Part shown: positions 24,426 through 33,529 of the stretch, in pieces
Position numbering within the stretch: the stretch's first letter is position 1
Layout: the number at the start of each line of letters is the position of its first letter
Source of the DNA: a virus
Virus record (IMG/VR): IMGVR_UViG_3300009103_000076
Coordinates: 1 to 38,272 of that record
DNA: 38,272 nucleotides
Direction: 5' to 3' (one strand)
Program-made: the position numbers and the translations under genes
Notes under the pieces: model-generated
What the model was told of the DNA's origin: nothing
The model's database searches: none
What the model saw: the letters and a program-made list of their open reading frames with translations, nothing else

Positions 24426-24428
24426 GAC

Positions 24429-24794
24429 GTGGCAACGTGGCCCGCGGGTTTGCCGCAGTATCCAACGCTTGCGGGGGACTCTCGCGAGGAGCCCAAGCAA
24501 GTCAAAGCCAACCGCATGATGAGCGGCCCGGTGCGGCTGCGCCGTATTCACCAAAACCCGCAGCGCCCGTGGAAGTGCAGCGTGGTGATGACTCAGACCC
24601 AGCTCGGGACGTTTGAAACCTTTTTCCGTACCACGACCAAAGGCGGCTCGGAGTCGTTTGTTTGGTTTTTTCCTGACTCCCCCGGCACGGATCGAAATTT
24701 CATTTTCAACCCCGACAGTCCACCAAAGAGCACCCCGATGGGCGGGGACCGTTGGATGGTAGAGCTAGACCTGATCTACACCGGGGACGCGTAA
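24429..24794 (+). CDS. Minor tail protein, lambda gpM-like position
   Basis: A 121-residue protein from GTG 24429, four bases after the tape measure stop. Beta-rich with GPVRLRRIHQNPQRPWKCSVVMTQTQLGTFETFF and RWMVELDLIYTGDA. First of the tail-tip genes. Called by order and general resemblance to distal tail proteins. Confidence 0.7.
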   Translation: MATWPAGLPQYPTLAGDSREEPKQVKANRMMSGPVRLRRIHQNPQRPWKCSVVMTQTQLGTFETFFRTTTKGGSESFVWFFPDSPGTDRNFIFNPDSPPKSTPMGGDRWMVELDLIYTGDA

Positions 24795-24796
24795 CC

Positions 24797-25285
24797 GTGG
24801 CGCCGCTAACCACGACCGGACTGGCAAGCATCAACGCGCAGAACACCGGGGATGTGTGGGCGTTTGTAGTTTTTCTCTCGGGCAGCTCGGTCAACCTGCG
24901 GCTGACTTCTAATTTCAGCAACGTCACGCACGGGGGCAACGTCTACACCCCTCGCGGCATGAGCTTGCGGCTACCCGACGAGACCAAAGACCAGCTCGGC
25001 ACCGTTGACCTGGCGGTTGAGGATACGGACGGCGCCGTCTTTGACGCGTTCAAGACCGAGCACCCGATAGCCAACGAGCGGCCCACCTGCACCATCACCC
25101 TGCTAGACCTTGAGGAACCAAACCAAGCGCAATACGGACCCACCGAGCTTGAGATAGTGAACGTGGCGACCGCTCCCGACGAAGCAAAGACGGTGACGCT
25201 GATACAGCTTCAGCTTCCCAACCTTGCCAAAGAGCCTTACCCCGGCACCGCAATGCGGCCGGATAACTTCCCAGGGCTTTACTGA
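24797..25285 (+). CDS. Minor tail protein, DUF1833-like (gpL position)
   Basis: A 162-residue protein from GTG 24797, two bases after the previous stop. The long VDLAVEDTDGAVFDAF stretch, LLDLEEPNQAQYGPTELEIVNV and the ending YPGTAMRPDNFPGLY match DUF1833 tail proteins. It has no clear cysteine cluster like lambda gpL. Place before the NlpC/P60 gene fits the L role. Confidence 0.77.
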   Translation: MAPLTTTGLASINAQNTGDVWAFVVFLSGSSVNLRLTSNFSNVTHGGNVYTPRGMSLRLPDETKDQLGTVDLAVEDTDGAVFDAFKTEHPIANERPTCTITLLDLEEPNQAQYGPTELEIVNVATAPDEAKTVTLIQLQLPNLAKEPYPGTAMRPDNFPGLY

Positions 25286-25286
25286 T

Positions 25287-25712
25287 ATGCAGCCGCCCCC
25301 GGAGTGGTGCGCCGGTTACGTGGGCACCCCATACGTGCCGAAAGGTTTGGAGCTTGAGAGCGGGGTGGATTGTTGGGGGCTGGTGTACGTCGTGCTGCGG
25401 CGTGAGTTTGGGCTAGCGGTTCCTGACTACAAAGACCTCTACGCGCAAGAGGCAGCCAACACGTCAGTCAGTGACTTAGTGCGTGGGCCGTCTTGGGTGG
25501 AGGTCCCCCTGGCCGAGCGTCAGCCGGGTGACGTGCTTTGGTTCCGCTCGCTGCGCGGGGTCGCCCACGTGGGGGTCGTGGTGTCCCGTGACTTTTTCCT
25601 GCACTGCAACATCGGCACGGCCGCGGTAGTGGCTCGCGTAGATTTGCCTTTCTGGGCTGCGCGGCTGCTCGGTGTGTACCGCTTCGCAGGGGGGCAGCTC
25701 GCAGATGGCTGA
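25287..25712 (+). CDS. NlpC/P60 peptidase, tail-tip hydrolase (gpK-like)
   Basis: A 141-residue protein from ATG 25287. The papain-like NlpC/P60 site is visible: Cys29 in SGVDCWGLVYVV, His94 in GVAHVGVVVS, and a polar third residue nearby (His106 region). Lambda gpK has this domain C-terminally; here it stands alone without the Mov34 part. It probably trims tail proteins or opens peptidoglycan at entry. Confidence 0.87.
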   Translation: MQPPPEWCAGYVGTPYVPKGLELESGVDCWGLVYVVLRREFGLAVPDYKDLYAQEAANTSVSDLVRGPSWVEVPLAERQPGDVLWFRSLRGVAHVGVVVSRDFFLHCNIGTAAVVARVDLPFWAARLLGVYRFAGGQLADG

Positions 25713-28700
25713 GCAGAGCAGCTCGCTGAGCGTTGCCTTTGGCTCCCCGCTCGATGAAACGTGGCACCTTGAGCTTCCGTTTGTCGAGGGTGAGACCTTG
25801 GTGGACACGCTCGCCCGCGTAGTGGACGAAGCCGACGACCGCCGCGGGCGCCCCGTAGATATCCACCTAGACAGTCTCAGTGTCAGCCTGAACGGAACAC
25901 CGTTGGAGGGCGACCTGCGCCAAGCGGCTGCCGTACCCGCGGGCGCGTTTGTCTCGGTTTGCACACTTCCGCAGATAAGCGGCATCGCTGGGTTTCTTGC
26001 CCCGCTGCTTTTTGGAGGCACCGCGCTTGGTAGTCTCGGCTGGGTCGCGTGGGGTTTTGTTTACCTAATCAGCACGCTGATTGTGGTGGGTGGTCTAGTT
26101 GGCCTCAACCTGGCGCTGGGCGAGCTGCTCACCGACGACCTTGACGAAAGCAGCTCGGGCAGCCGCGCCCGCTTGCTCACGGGTGGCCGCAACCGCGTGG
26201 ACCCGTACGCCCCCATTCCGAAAGTCTATGGGACGTGGCGCTACTTCCCCCCGATGGCCGCGCGCCCGTACACCGAGACCAGCAGCCGCGCGCAGCATCT
26301 ACGGCAAGCCGTGCTGTGGGGCTACGGCCCGCTCACGTTGACTGACGTGCGCATCGGCAACACCGCGCTCACGGACTTTGACTCAGTTGACGTGACGCAC
26401 GAGACCATTGCCACCACCCCGCAACGGTTGGCGCACTACCCTGGCGACGTGACCGAAGTGCTCCCCAACGTCGTACTCAAATCAGACTTTCAGGGGGTCA
26501 ACGTAGGCGAAACGGGAAACGAGGCGATTCGCTCCACCAGCGTTCCCACGCGTGAGTTTCACGTTGACCTGCTCTTTCCGGCGGGCACGTTTCGGATCAA
26601 CGCCAGTGGCAAGGAAAGAGCCGCGGCTTTCACGCTGCGCGTTTGGTACCGGGAGCAGGGAACAAGCACGTGGTCACTGGCGCACATTTACGATGTCACC
26701 GAGATAAACAAGGACGCGTATTTCGTTAGCTTCCACACGTTTGACCGCCCGCTAGCCATCTATGAAGTCAGGGTAACCCGCACCGATGACTTGCCCTCAC
26801 AGGGGGCGAGCCGATACCCCACCAACCGCGGCGGCAACGGCTCGCACGTAAGCGCTCGCGTGGACGATGTGCAGTGGATATCGCTCAAGACCTACGCGGA
26901 CACGGTGCCGGTGCAAGAGCCGGGCGTGGAGGTTTCGAGCTTCCGCATACAAGCCACAGACCAGCTCAACGGGGTGGTGGACCGGCTCAACGGGCTGGTC
27001 ACTTCTAAGCTGCGGTCAATCAGCAGCGGCACGGTGTCCGGCACCTACACAAACAGCGCAAACCCTGCGCTTGTCGCGCTCGACATCTTGACCGGGACCG
27101 CCAACCCAAAGCCCCACGCGTTGAGTGACCTTGACTTGGTGGCGTTTGAGGGGTTCCAAGACTTTTGCGCCACCGAACAGCTAGAGTTCCACCACGTCTT
27201 TGACTACACCAACGAAAACGTTTTTGACGCGGCGCAACAGGCGTGCCGCGCTGGGCGTGGTTCTTTGGTTATCCGTGGCGGCAAAATATCGGTCACGTGG
27301 GACCGATCCCTGACCACGCCCACGCAGCTCTTTACTCGGCGCAACATTACGAGTTATCGCGAAAGCAAGGTCTACGCGGAGCCGCTTGACGCGGTGCGGG
27401 TGAGCTACCGGAACAGCGCCGCCAACTACCAGCCCGATGAAACGATTGTGTACAACGTGGGCGAGAGCGCGGGCACCGCCACCAACATTGCGAAGCTACA
27501 GCTACGCGGCCCCACCACCGCGTCAGGGGTTTGGCGGCTTGCCTATTACGAGCTGCTAGCCGCGCGCTACCGGGCCACCACCATCTCGCTGGGCGTTGAC
27601 CTTGACGTGCTTGCGTGTACGCGGGGCGATTTGATCCGGGTGCAAGAGCCTCACGGCTTCGCTGCCCGCATCACGAGCGTGACCACGGACGGCAGCAGCA
27701 ACATCACCACGATGACGCTTGACGAGCCGTTTGACTTTGAGGCGGCCACCACTTACGTGGCAGAAACCCGCACGGCCGCGGGCACGTTTGTGGACACCAC
27801 GCTGAGCAACCCCGGCGCGACCACCACCGCGGTGCTCACCCCGAGCAGCCCGCTGACGCCGGGAGCGGTTGCGGTGGGGGACTTGGTTGCGGTGGGTGTG
27901 CAGTCCACGAGCGAGACCCGTGACTTGATTGTTCTGGCAATTGCATACGGGGAAGACCTCACGGCCACGCTTGAATGCGTGGACTACGCCCCTGAGATAT
28001 TCACGCAGCTTGCAAGCGGGACCGAGAACAGCGACACCACCCCCACCCGCTCCCCGTTTGACTTCTACAACGACGAGCCCCCGCCCCCGACCATCCACCG
28101 GGTCAACCGGCTGCGGGTGCTCGGAGCGGACGGGGCGACGCGCATGGGGCTGCGGGTTTTTGTCTCCCCCGGCACGCCCACCACCGAGCTGCCCGCTGTG
28201 TCTTCCCAATACGCGCTTCAATACCGCTCGGTCCCTAGCGGGGGGACGGCAGGGGAGTGGATAAGCGTGCCCGCGGTGGAAGCGCGCAGCGGTCAAATTA
28301 CGGTCCCTGACTTTGGGATTGCGGGCGGCTTTGACGTGCGCGTCTTTGCGATTTCGGCCTATGACGTAATCAGCGAGCCCACCACCAGCACCGGCCACAA
28401 CGCTATCGGCGACCTGGCGACCCCCACCGGGCTGGGGATGACGGTGGACTTTGCCAGCTCAACGCTCGGGCCGGTGTCGCGTGCTCTTTTCTCGTGGGAT
28501 GACGTCAACGACCGCATCGCCGTGGGCTGGCGCATCACCATTGCCGTGGACTCCGAGACCAACGTGGTGGTGGACGAAGTGACCTATTCCCCCGCGTACA
28601 CGTACACCACGGCAGACGTGGGCGAGCTGTTCGTCACGGTGGAGGCGGTGGGCTTCCACGGTGAGGTCAGCGCTGCGCTTGAGCAAACGTTCACCTACTC

Positions 28701-30447
28701 CCCGCTGCTGAGTATCCAGCCGCTGCGCCCGCACGGGCTTGAGGTGTTCGGCACGGATAAGGTGGGCCAGGGCAATGATGTGACGTTTACCACCGCAGAC
28801 GTGACGGTGCAGTGGCGGCCCAGCGGGGCGGTGCGGCTTGCCCCGGACTTTGAGGGTGCCGGGCTTGAGCGAGGCAACCCGCGTGACCCGCTGCTGCGTG
28901 ACTACGTGGTTGAGGTCATCAGTGACGCGGGTGAGGTGGTGCGCACGGAATACCTTGAGACGCACTCCTACGCGTACACCAAAGCCAAAAACATCGAAGA
29001 CCACGGGGGCACCCGGCCAGACCGCTCGCCCACGTTGCGCGTGCGCATGAGAGACGTGGAGGGAAACTTAAGCGGCCCGGCCACCATCACGCCCACCAAC
29101 GTGGCGCCGCCCGCTCCCACCTCGGTGACGTACACGCGGGAAGAGCAGAGGGTGGTGGCGTCAATCGCGTTGCCCACTGACCTCCCTGACCTTGAGGGGG
29201 TGCTGGTGTGGGGGAGCAGCTCGGACGCCACCGTGCCGACGACCAGCGCCACGCTGCTCTATGACGGCCCGGCACAGTCCCCGTTCATGTTTGAGCTGCC
29301 CGCGGGCACTGGCACCATCTACCTGCGCGCTGCGTTCTTTGATGAATTTGGCAAGGAAGCCGCCACGCTCAACACCACCGGGGTGGCAACGGTAACCACG
29401 AGCCCCATCAGCGTGACGCTCGGGGCGGGCTCAGTGGGCACGCTGGAGCTGGCCGCCAACGCGGCTTCGATCCTCTATCAAGCCAACGTCACGGACCAAA
29501 GCCTGTTCACGACGAGCACCGCTGAGAACACTTGGCAAACCGTGGTCACCGTGACCAGCGCGGTGATTAGCGGGGACAACGGTGCGCAGACGCCGGTACA
29601 CGTGGAGGGGTTCCTGCTGGGCCGCGTGCTGGACGTGTGGGACCACGGGCTCAACTCCGGGCTCCACTTTATGAGCGCGGGCGGTCTTCCGGTCTTTGAG
29701 TACCGAATTGTAAAAGACCTCGGGCTCGGGACTGAGGAAGTCATATTCCCCGCGAGCGGCACCGAGACGAAACAAACCATCACCACGCTCGGCTACGTGG
29801 TGGGGGGCACCCCTAGCGCCAGCTTGTTGATGGACGCGGGCACGTACACGTTCACGCTGCAAGCCCGGTGGCGCTTTGACTTCTACAACGAGGGCACCGC
29901 CTACTTTGACACCACGGACTCCGGGGGCACGACGTACATCACAGGCATCAAAGGCGTGGGGACTAAATGGTCTGACTGGCTGCCCCGCGTTATTGAAATG
30001 TCATTTCCCCACAATGCCGCGCAGAGTGGCAGCACGGGAGACTGGGGCACGCAAGCAGAAGGGGGGATTATTGCGGAGCTGCGTATTCCCTCGGCCGATT
30101 ATGGTGGCTACCCGGACTCCGGTGTAGCGGGAGCCACTGCCAGAACAAACGGGTGGGTTGACTTGGTAGCGGTCAATCAGGCGCAGAGCGCTGGGCTGGG
30201 GAGCGCTAGCCCTGCGGTGCAGCTCGACCCGGCTAGCCCCGATACGTTCATACGCTTCTATAGCAACCAATTCCCCAACAGCTTCCCCATCCTCTCGGGA
30301 GCGAGCAACCCCACCACGTCACCGGGCGCCGCCTATGAAATCCGGTTTACCCATAATTTCCTCGGGGCGTGGGAGCAATTCAAAGACGCAAAGGTGTTGG
30401 TTGATGTGGAAGAGGCGGTGCTGCAAGTCACGGAGCGGCGAGCGTGA
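25705..30447 (+). CDS. Tail tip / host specificity protein, gpI-gpJ-like fusion
   Basis: A 1580-residue protein from ATG 25705, overlapping the peptidase gene by 8 bases. Residues about 1-95 are beta-rich with DIHLDSLSVSLNGTPLEGDLRQ, like a ubiquitin-like gpI domain. Two hydrophobic segments follow (about 98-145). Then a gpJ-type central tail hub with YAPIPKVYGTWRYFPPM and LRQAVLWGYGPLTLTDVRIG, and fibronectin-like beta domains with repeated PAPTSVTYTREEQRVVASI segments towards the C-terminus. Lambda encodes I and J separately. The C-terminal part should contact the receptor. Confidence 0.88.
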   Translation: MAEQSSSLSVAFGSPLDETWHLELPFVEGETLVDTLARVVDEADDRRGRPVDIHLDSLSVSLNGTPLEGDLRQAAAVPAGAFVSVCTLPQISGIAGFLAPLLFGGTALGSLGWVAWGFVYLISTLIVVGGLVGLNLALGELLTDDLDESSSGSRARLLTGGRNRVDPYAPIPKVYGTWRYFPPMAARPYTETSSRAQHLRQAVLWGYGPLTLTDVRIGNTALTDFDSVDVTHETIATTPQRLAHYPGDVTEVLPNVVLKSDFQGVNVGETGNEAIRSTSVPTREFHVDLLFPAGTFRINASGKERAAAFTLRVWYREQGTSTWSLAHIYDVTEINKDAYFVSFHTFDRPLAIYEVRVTRTDDLPSQGASRYPTNRGGNGSHVSARVDDVQWISLKTYADTVPVQEPGVEVSSFRIQATDQLNGVVDRLNGLVTSKLRSISSGTVSGTYTNSANPALVALDILTGTANPKPHALSDLDLVAFEGFQDFCATEQLEFHHVFDYTNENVFDAAQQACRAGRGSLVIRGGKISVTWDRSLTTPTQLFTRRNITSYRESKVYAEPLDAVRVSYRNSAANYQPDETIVYNVGESAGTATNIAKLQLRGPTTASGVWRLAYYELLAARYRATTISLGVDLDVLACTRGDLIRVQEPHGFAARITSVTTDGSSNITTMTLDEPFDFEAATTYVAETRTAAGTFVDTTLSNPGATTTAVLTPSSPLTPGAVAVGDLVAVGVQSTSETRDLIVLAIAYGEDLTATLECVDYAPEIFTQLASGTENSDTTPTRSPFDFYNDEPPPPTIHRVNRLRVLGADGATRMGLRVFVSPGTPTTELPAVSSQYALQYRSVPSGGTAGEWISVPAVEARSGQITVPDFGIAGGFDVRVFAISAYDVISEPTTSTGHNAIGDLATPTGLGMTVDFASSTLGPVSRALFSWDDVNDRIAVGWRITIAVDSETNVVVDEVTYSPAYTYTTADVGELFVTVEAVGFHGEVSAALEQTFTYSPLLSIQPLRPHGLEVFGTDKVGQGNDVTFTTADVTVQWRPSGAVRLAPDFEGAGLERGNPRDPLLRDYVVEVISDAGEVVRTEYLETHSYAYTKAKNIEDHGGTRPDRSPTLRVRMRDVEGNLSGPATITPTNVAPPAPTSVTYTREEQRVVASIALPTDLPDLEGVLVWGSSSDATVPTTSATLLYDGPAQSPFMFELPAGTGTIYLRAAFFDEFGKEAATLNTTGVATVTTSPISVTLGAGSVGTLELAANAASILYQANVTDQSLFTTSTAENTWQTVVTVTSAVISGDNGAQTPVHVEGFLLGRVLDVWDHGLNSGLHFMSAGGLPVFEYRIVKDLGLGTEEVIFPASGTETKQTITTLGYVVGGTPSASLLMDAGTYTFTLQARWRFDFYNEGTAYFDTTDSGGTTYITGIKGVGTKWSDWLPRVIEMSFPHNAAQSGSTGDWGTQAEGGIIAELRIPSADYGGYPDSGVAGATARTNGWVDLVAVNQAQSAGLGSASPAVQLDPASPDTFIRFYSNQFPNSFPILSGASNPTTSPGAAYEIRFTHNFLGAWEQFKDAKVLVDVEEAVLQVTERRA

Positions 30448-30920
30448 GCTATCAGGTCTGGGGCTTGGTGAACACTGACGGCACCGTTGCCAGCACGATG
30501 ATGACTCCGCAGGACATGCACGCGGTGGACCCTGGCAACGGTCAGCACTGGCAGCCCATGCCGCGCAACGCTCGCAGCCGTAAAAAGTGGCTGTGGGTTG
30601 GCGAGCTGAGCCCAACCGGCTGGGAGCAACGCCACCACGGGCGCGTCACGGTCGATGACTACCGGCTGGAGCCAGACGGGGAGAGCTTCGCCACGGTGAT
30701 GGTGGTTATTGACGGCACCGAGCGGCTCACTGCGTGCGCGCTAGAGATCAACGGGGAGCCGGTAACCGTGGACTCTGAGACCCCGCTGGAAGTGGGCCGC
30801 ACGACCGAGAGCGGTAGCTACCGCATCAAGCTGGTGGACCCGCGCATATACGGCACCCCCTCCGAGCTGCTCCGCGAAGTGGTGGTGATGCCGTCAGAGG
30901 TAACCCATGCCGAGATTTGA
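30444..30920 (+). CDS. Tail-associated beta-rich protein, unknown
   Basis: A 158-residue protein from GTG 30444 (GTGA overlap). It has an N-terminal VWGLVNTDGTVASTMMTPQDMHAVDPGNGQHWQPMP segment and a C-terminal carbohydrate-binding-like beta region (LTACALEINGEPVTVDSETPLEVG). Directly after the J-like gene, it may be a fibre or hub accessory. No family recognised. Confidence 0.6.
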   Translation: MSYQVWGLVNTDGTVASTMMTPQDMHAVDPGNGQHWQPMPRNARSRKKWLWVGELSPTGWEQRHHGRVTVDDYRLEPDGESFATVMVVIDGTERLTACALEINGEPVTVDSETPLEVGRTTESGSYRIKLVDPRIYGTPSELLREVVVMPSEVTHAEI

Positions 30921-31218
30921 CAAGCCCCCGGCGCCCGTCGTCGCGAGCGCGGCCACCGTGACCCCCGAAGCGGCAGCGCGCCGCGCTCGTCGGCAAGCGG
31001 TGGCGGCTGGCCCTGGCCCCGAGTCCGCGGCCGAGATGCTGTGCGTGTTGCAAGACACCACCGTGGAGCTGCTCAAGCAGACGCAAGCGGGCACGGACCT
31101 CTTCCGCGAAGTGCTGGCCGAGCTGCAACTACTGAGAGAGAAAACGCAGGCAGCGATTGACGCGGCTGAGGTCAACACCGAGCGGGTGGTGCAAGCCGTG
31201 CGGGAGCTTCCGCGGTGA
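30907..31218 (+). CDS. Coiled-coil tail-region protein, unknown
   Basis: A 103-residue protein from ATG 30907. The first 45 residues are Ala/Pro/Arg-rich and the rest (EMLCVLQDTTVELLKQTQAGTDLFREVLAELQLLREKTQAAIDAAEV) is a continuous coiled coil. No membrane span. Likely a connector or a chaperone of the fibre region; unassigned. Confidence 0.55.
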   Translation: MPRFDKPPAPVVASAATVTPEAAARRARRQAVAAGPGPESAAEMLCVLQDTTVELLKQTQAGTDLFREVLAELQLLREKTQAAIDAAEVNTERVVQAVRELPR

Positions 31219-31289
31219 CCGTCGAGCTGCTGCGGTGGGTTGCCGCGTTTGCGCTTGCCGTCTCGCTGGCTCAGTGGGTGGCGCGTTGA
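31215..31289 (+). CDS. 24-residue single-span membrane microprotein
   Basis: A tiny frame from GTG 31215, overlapping the previous stop as GTGA, whose TGA overlaps the next ATG as TGATG. The product MTVELLRWVAAFALAVSLAQ (then WVAR) is one hydrophobic helix with charged ends. Double coupling supports translation. It directly precedes the ferritin-like/acyltransferase gene, so it may anchor or regulate that product, or simply keep ribosomes coupled. Confidence 0.5.
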   Translation: MTVELLRWVAAFALAVSLAQWVAR

Positions 31290-32629
31290 TGGGACGGCTG
31301 AGGGGGTGGGTGCAAGACTGGGAAGTCCGGGAGCTGGTGCGGCGGAATTTGCAGCACGCTCCCACGCACCTCACGGGGGACGACCGTATAGCGGGGCGCT
31401 GGCTGTTTTCGCTGCTGGCCCAGATGGAGGGCATCGCCGTGGAAGCGGCACGCCGCGGGGACGGTGTGCGGGGGCAGCTCCGCGACGAGCTAAGCCACCA
31501 GCAAACCTTTGCGCACATTGCCGAGCAGCTCGGAGCTACCGAAGCCCAACGCAGCCCGGAAATTGACGAGCTGGTTGAGTACCTCGAAGGGCTCGGGGGC
31601 GCGGAGAGCCTGGCCGCTCTCAATATCGTTGCGGAGCACTGGCTGGCTGGGATTTTCGAGCGGGTGGCGCGTTGGCCGCTCGCGTCGTGGCTGTTCACGC
31701 TTATTGGCGCGGAAGAGCACCGCCACGTTGCGCACGCTCTGAAAGCAGCTCGCCCCAGCTCCACCCACGCGCAGGCAGTGGTGCGGGTACTTGAAGAGCG
31801 GCTGGCCCAGGTCGCCCACGCGCCGGGGTTTCTGCTCCCGCTCGCGCACTTTGGTGGCGGGGAAGAGGTGGCGCAGATAGGACTCCGCAACGTGCACGAC
31901 CACCGCACGGCTTGCGCTCGGCTCGGCGTCGTCCCCGGCCCTGCTGTGCGAGACCTTGAAACGATGGCGCGGGGCTATCTCGCGGGGCTGCCCGAGGAGC
32001 CCGAGCTGCTGCGGCTCAACCGCTGGGAGCGCAGCCGCTTTGACATTTGGACGACCCCCGCGCCAATGGTCAGCTTTGTGGACGCGTGGGGCGTCTTCCC
32101 TGACTCCCCGGCAGACCTTGAGGCTCGGGTGGTGCTCGCGGTAGGCAAGGCGCTGGCGGCCCACCCGGAGCTTCGGGTCACAATGCGCGGCCGAAACCTC
32201 TACCGGCCGAAGACCGTGAGGGTGGGGGTGCGCCGGATGCGGACGCGCAACGAGCTGGTCACGCTTCACGTGCGCGAGCCTCAGCGGCTTACGCGGGGGG
32301 AGGTGGAGGCACGGCTGGAGCGACACGCGGCGCGGGCTCGGAGCCGTCCATACCACGCCGTGCGCTCAGTCCCGTGCGAGCTGCGCCCGTTGGTCCCCCC
32401 CACACGCACCCCGGTGGTGGTCACCAATTGCAGTGAGTTGGGCTGTGACTTTGCGCTGGCTCCCCTGGCCGAGCTGGAGGGCACACCCATCAGCGTGGCG
32501 GTGGGGAAGGCGCACCTATCTGGCCGCGTCACGCTCGGTATAACCCAAGACCACCGAAGCGGGGACGGTCGAGCGCTGGGGCTGCTTACCCGAGAAATCC
32601 GTGAGAGGTTGGAGGCGCAAGCCGCATGA
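31289..32629 (+). CDS. Ferritin-like diiron domain fused to E2-type CoA acyltransferase domain
   Basis: A 446-residue protein from ATG 31289 (TGATG overlap). Residues about 1-175 form a helical bundle with a diiron pattern: Glu47, ExxH (Glu67, His70), Glu116 and ExxH (Glu143, His146). Residues about 260-442 resemble the catalytic domain of 2-oxoacid dehydrogenase E2: VVLAVGKALAAHPELRVTM, a VGVRRMRTRNELVTLHV strand pair, PVVVTNCSELGCDFALAPL, and DHRSGDG (His422, Asp426), the E2/CAT active-site motif. No lipoyl domain is seen. Acceptor and CoA substrate are unknown. It lies between tail hub and fibre genes in the same operon. I know of no phage protein with this pairing. Confidence 0.7.
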   Translation: MGRLRGWVQDWEVRELVRRNLQHAPTHLTGDDRIAGRWLFSLLAQMEGIAVEAARRGDGVRGQLRDELSHQQTFAHIAEQLGATEAQRSPEIDELVEYLEGLGGAESLAALNIVAEHWLAGIFERVARWPLASWLFTLIGAEEHRHVAHALKAARPSSTHAQAVVRVLEERLAQVAHAPGFLLPLAHFGGGEEVAQIGLRNVHDHRTACARLGVVPGPAVRDLETMARGYLAGLPEEPELLRLNRWERSRFDIWTTPAPMVSFVDAWGVFPDSPADLEARVVLAVGKALAAHPELRVTMRGRNLYRPKTVRVGVRRMRTRNELVTLHVREPQRLTRGEVEARLERHAARARSRPYHAVRSVPCELRPLVPPTRTPVVVTNCSELGCDFALAPLAELEGTPISVAVGKAHLSGRVTLGITQDHRSGDGRALGLLTREIRERLEAQAA

Positions 32630-33528
32630 GTCAGTTAAGCAATTACGTGGCCGTCACGAGCGGCAGCGCCGTGGTTTATGCGGTGTGGGATGTGGTCATC
32701 AGCAACGCTAACGGCACGTTCACGGTAGGGGAGTCCGTGACGTTCAGCGGCTCGGGAGCTGCGGCCACCGTCGTTGCGTGGCTCCCCGGCTCCAGCACCA
32801 AGCTCCGCGCGTACGTGACGAGCACGGCAATGCCCGCAGCCGGGAACACCGCAACGGGTGGGAGCAGCTCGGCCACGGGCGTCGTTTCGAGCTTCACCGC
32901 TTCTAGCTCTTGGGCAACGGACGTGGATGCGGGGGACGTGTTCACCATCTCCGAGAGCGGGGTGGCGTATCTGGTGGGGAGTGTAGACACGCACGCAAAG
33001 CTCACCCTTTCCGCCAACTACGCAGCCGCCACCAACACGTACCAGCAGGGGTACATCTCGACGAGCTTTAGCCCCAGCAAATCTATTGCCTACCCCGAGG
33101 TTGGGGACAAAGACACCGAGACGGTGACGAAGCAGGGAACGCTCACTGTTGACACGGCGCTGGCGGCGGTGCCCTCGCTCAGCACTGAGCAGGTTTGGAC
33201 GGCAAGCCAGCACCCCGAGGCCAACGAAATCACCCATAGCGCGGGCGTGCTGACGATTGACCTGGCGGTCTCTACGTTTCACGTGGTGCAGCTTTCGGGT
33301 GTGGCGGTCGCGTCCATTGCATTCACGAACAAGCCAACAACGGGAGCGCTCGCCACCGTCGTCATCAACCAAGACGCAAGCACGGGCGTGGCGGTCAGCT
33401 CGTGGAGCGGTTTGGATTTCGGGGACGCTGGGACGCCCACCGGGTACACGTCACCGGGGGACGCGCTCGTGCTGAGCTTAGTGGTCACGCCAGCGGGCAC
33501 GGTCTTGGCTTCCGCGGGGGCGTTCTAG
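32626..33528 (+). CDS. Tail fibre-like protein
   Basis: A 300-residue protein from ATG 32626 (ATGA overlap). It is Ser/Thr/Ala/Gly-rich and beta-predicted throughout, with no cysteine, e.g. TFTVGESVTFSGSGAAATVV, SFSPSKSIAYPEVGDKDTETV and VVINQDASTGVAVSSW. Composition and position after the hub genes indicate a fibre or fibre-tip spacer. The C-terminal VLSLVVTPAGTVLASAGAF is a typical trimeric fibre end. Confidence 0.7.
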   Translation: MSQLSNYVAVTSGSAVVYAVWDVVISNANGTFTVGESVTFSGSGAAATVVAWLPGSSTKLRAYVTSTAMPAAGNTATGGSSSATGVVSSFTASSSWATDVDAGDVFTISESGVAYLVGSVDTHAKLTLSANYAAATNTYQQGYISTSFSPSKSIAYPEVGDKDTETVTKQGTLTVDTALAAVPSLSTEQVWTASQHPEANEITHSAGVLTIDLAVSTFHVVQLSGVAVASIAFTNKPTTGALATVVINQDASTGVAVSSWSGLDFGDAGTPTGYTSPGDALVLSLVVTPAGTVLASAGAF

Positions 33529-33529
33529 T

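Noticed and set aside
27556-28398. 280-codon minus-strand frame
   Set aside because: Antisense to the J-like hub gene; Arg/Gly/His-rich shadow.
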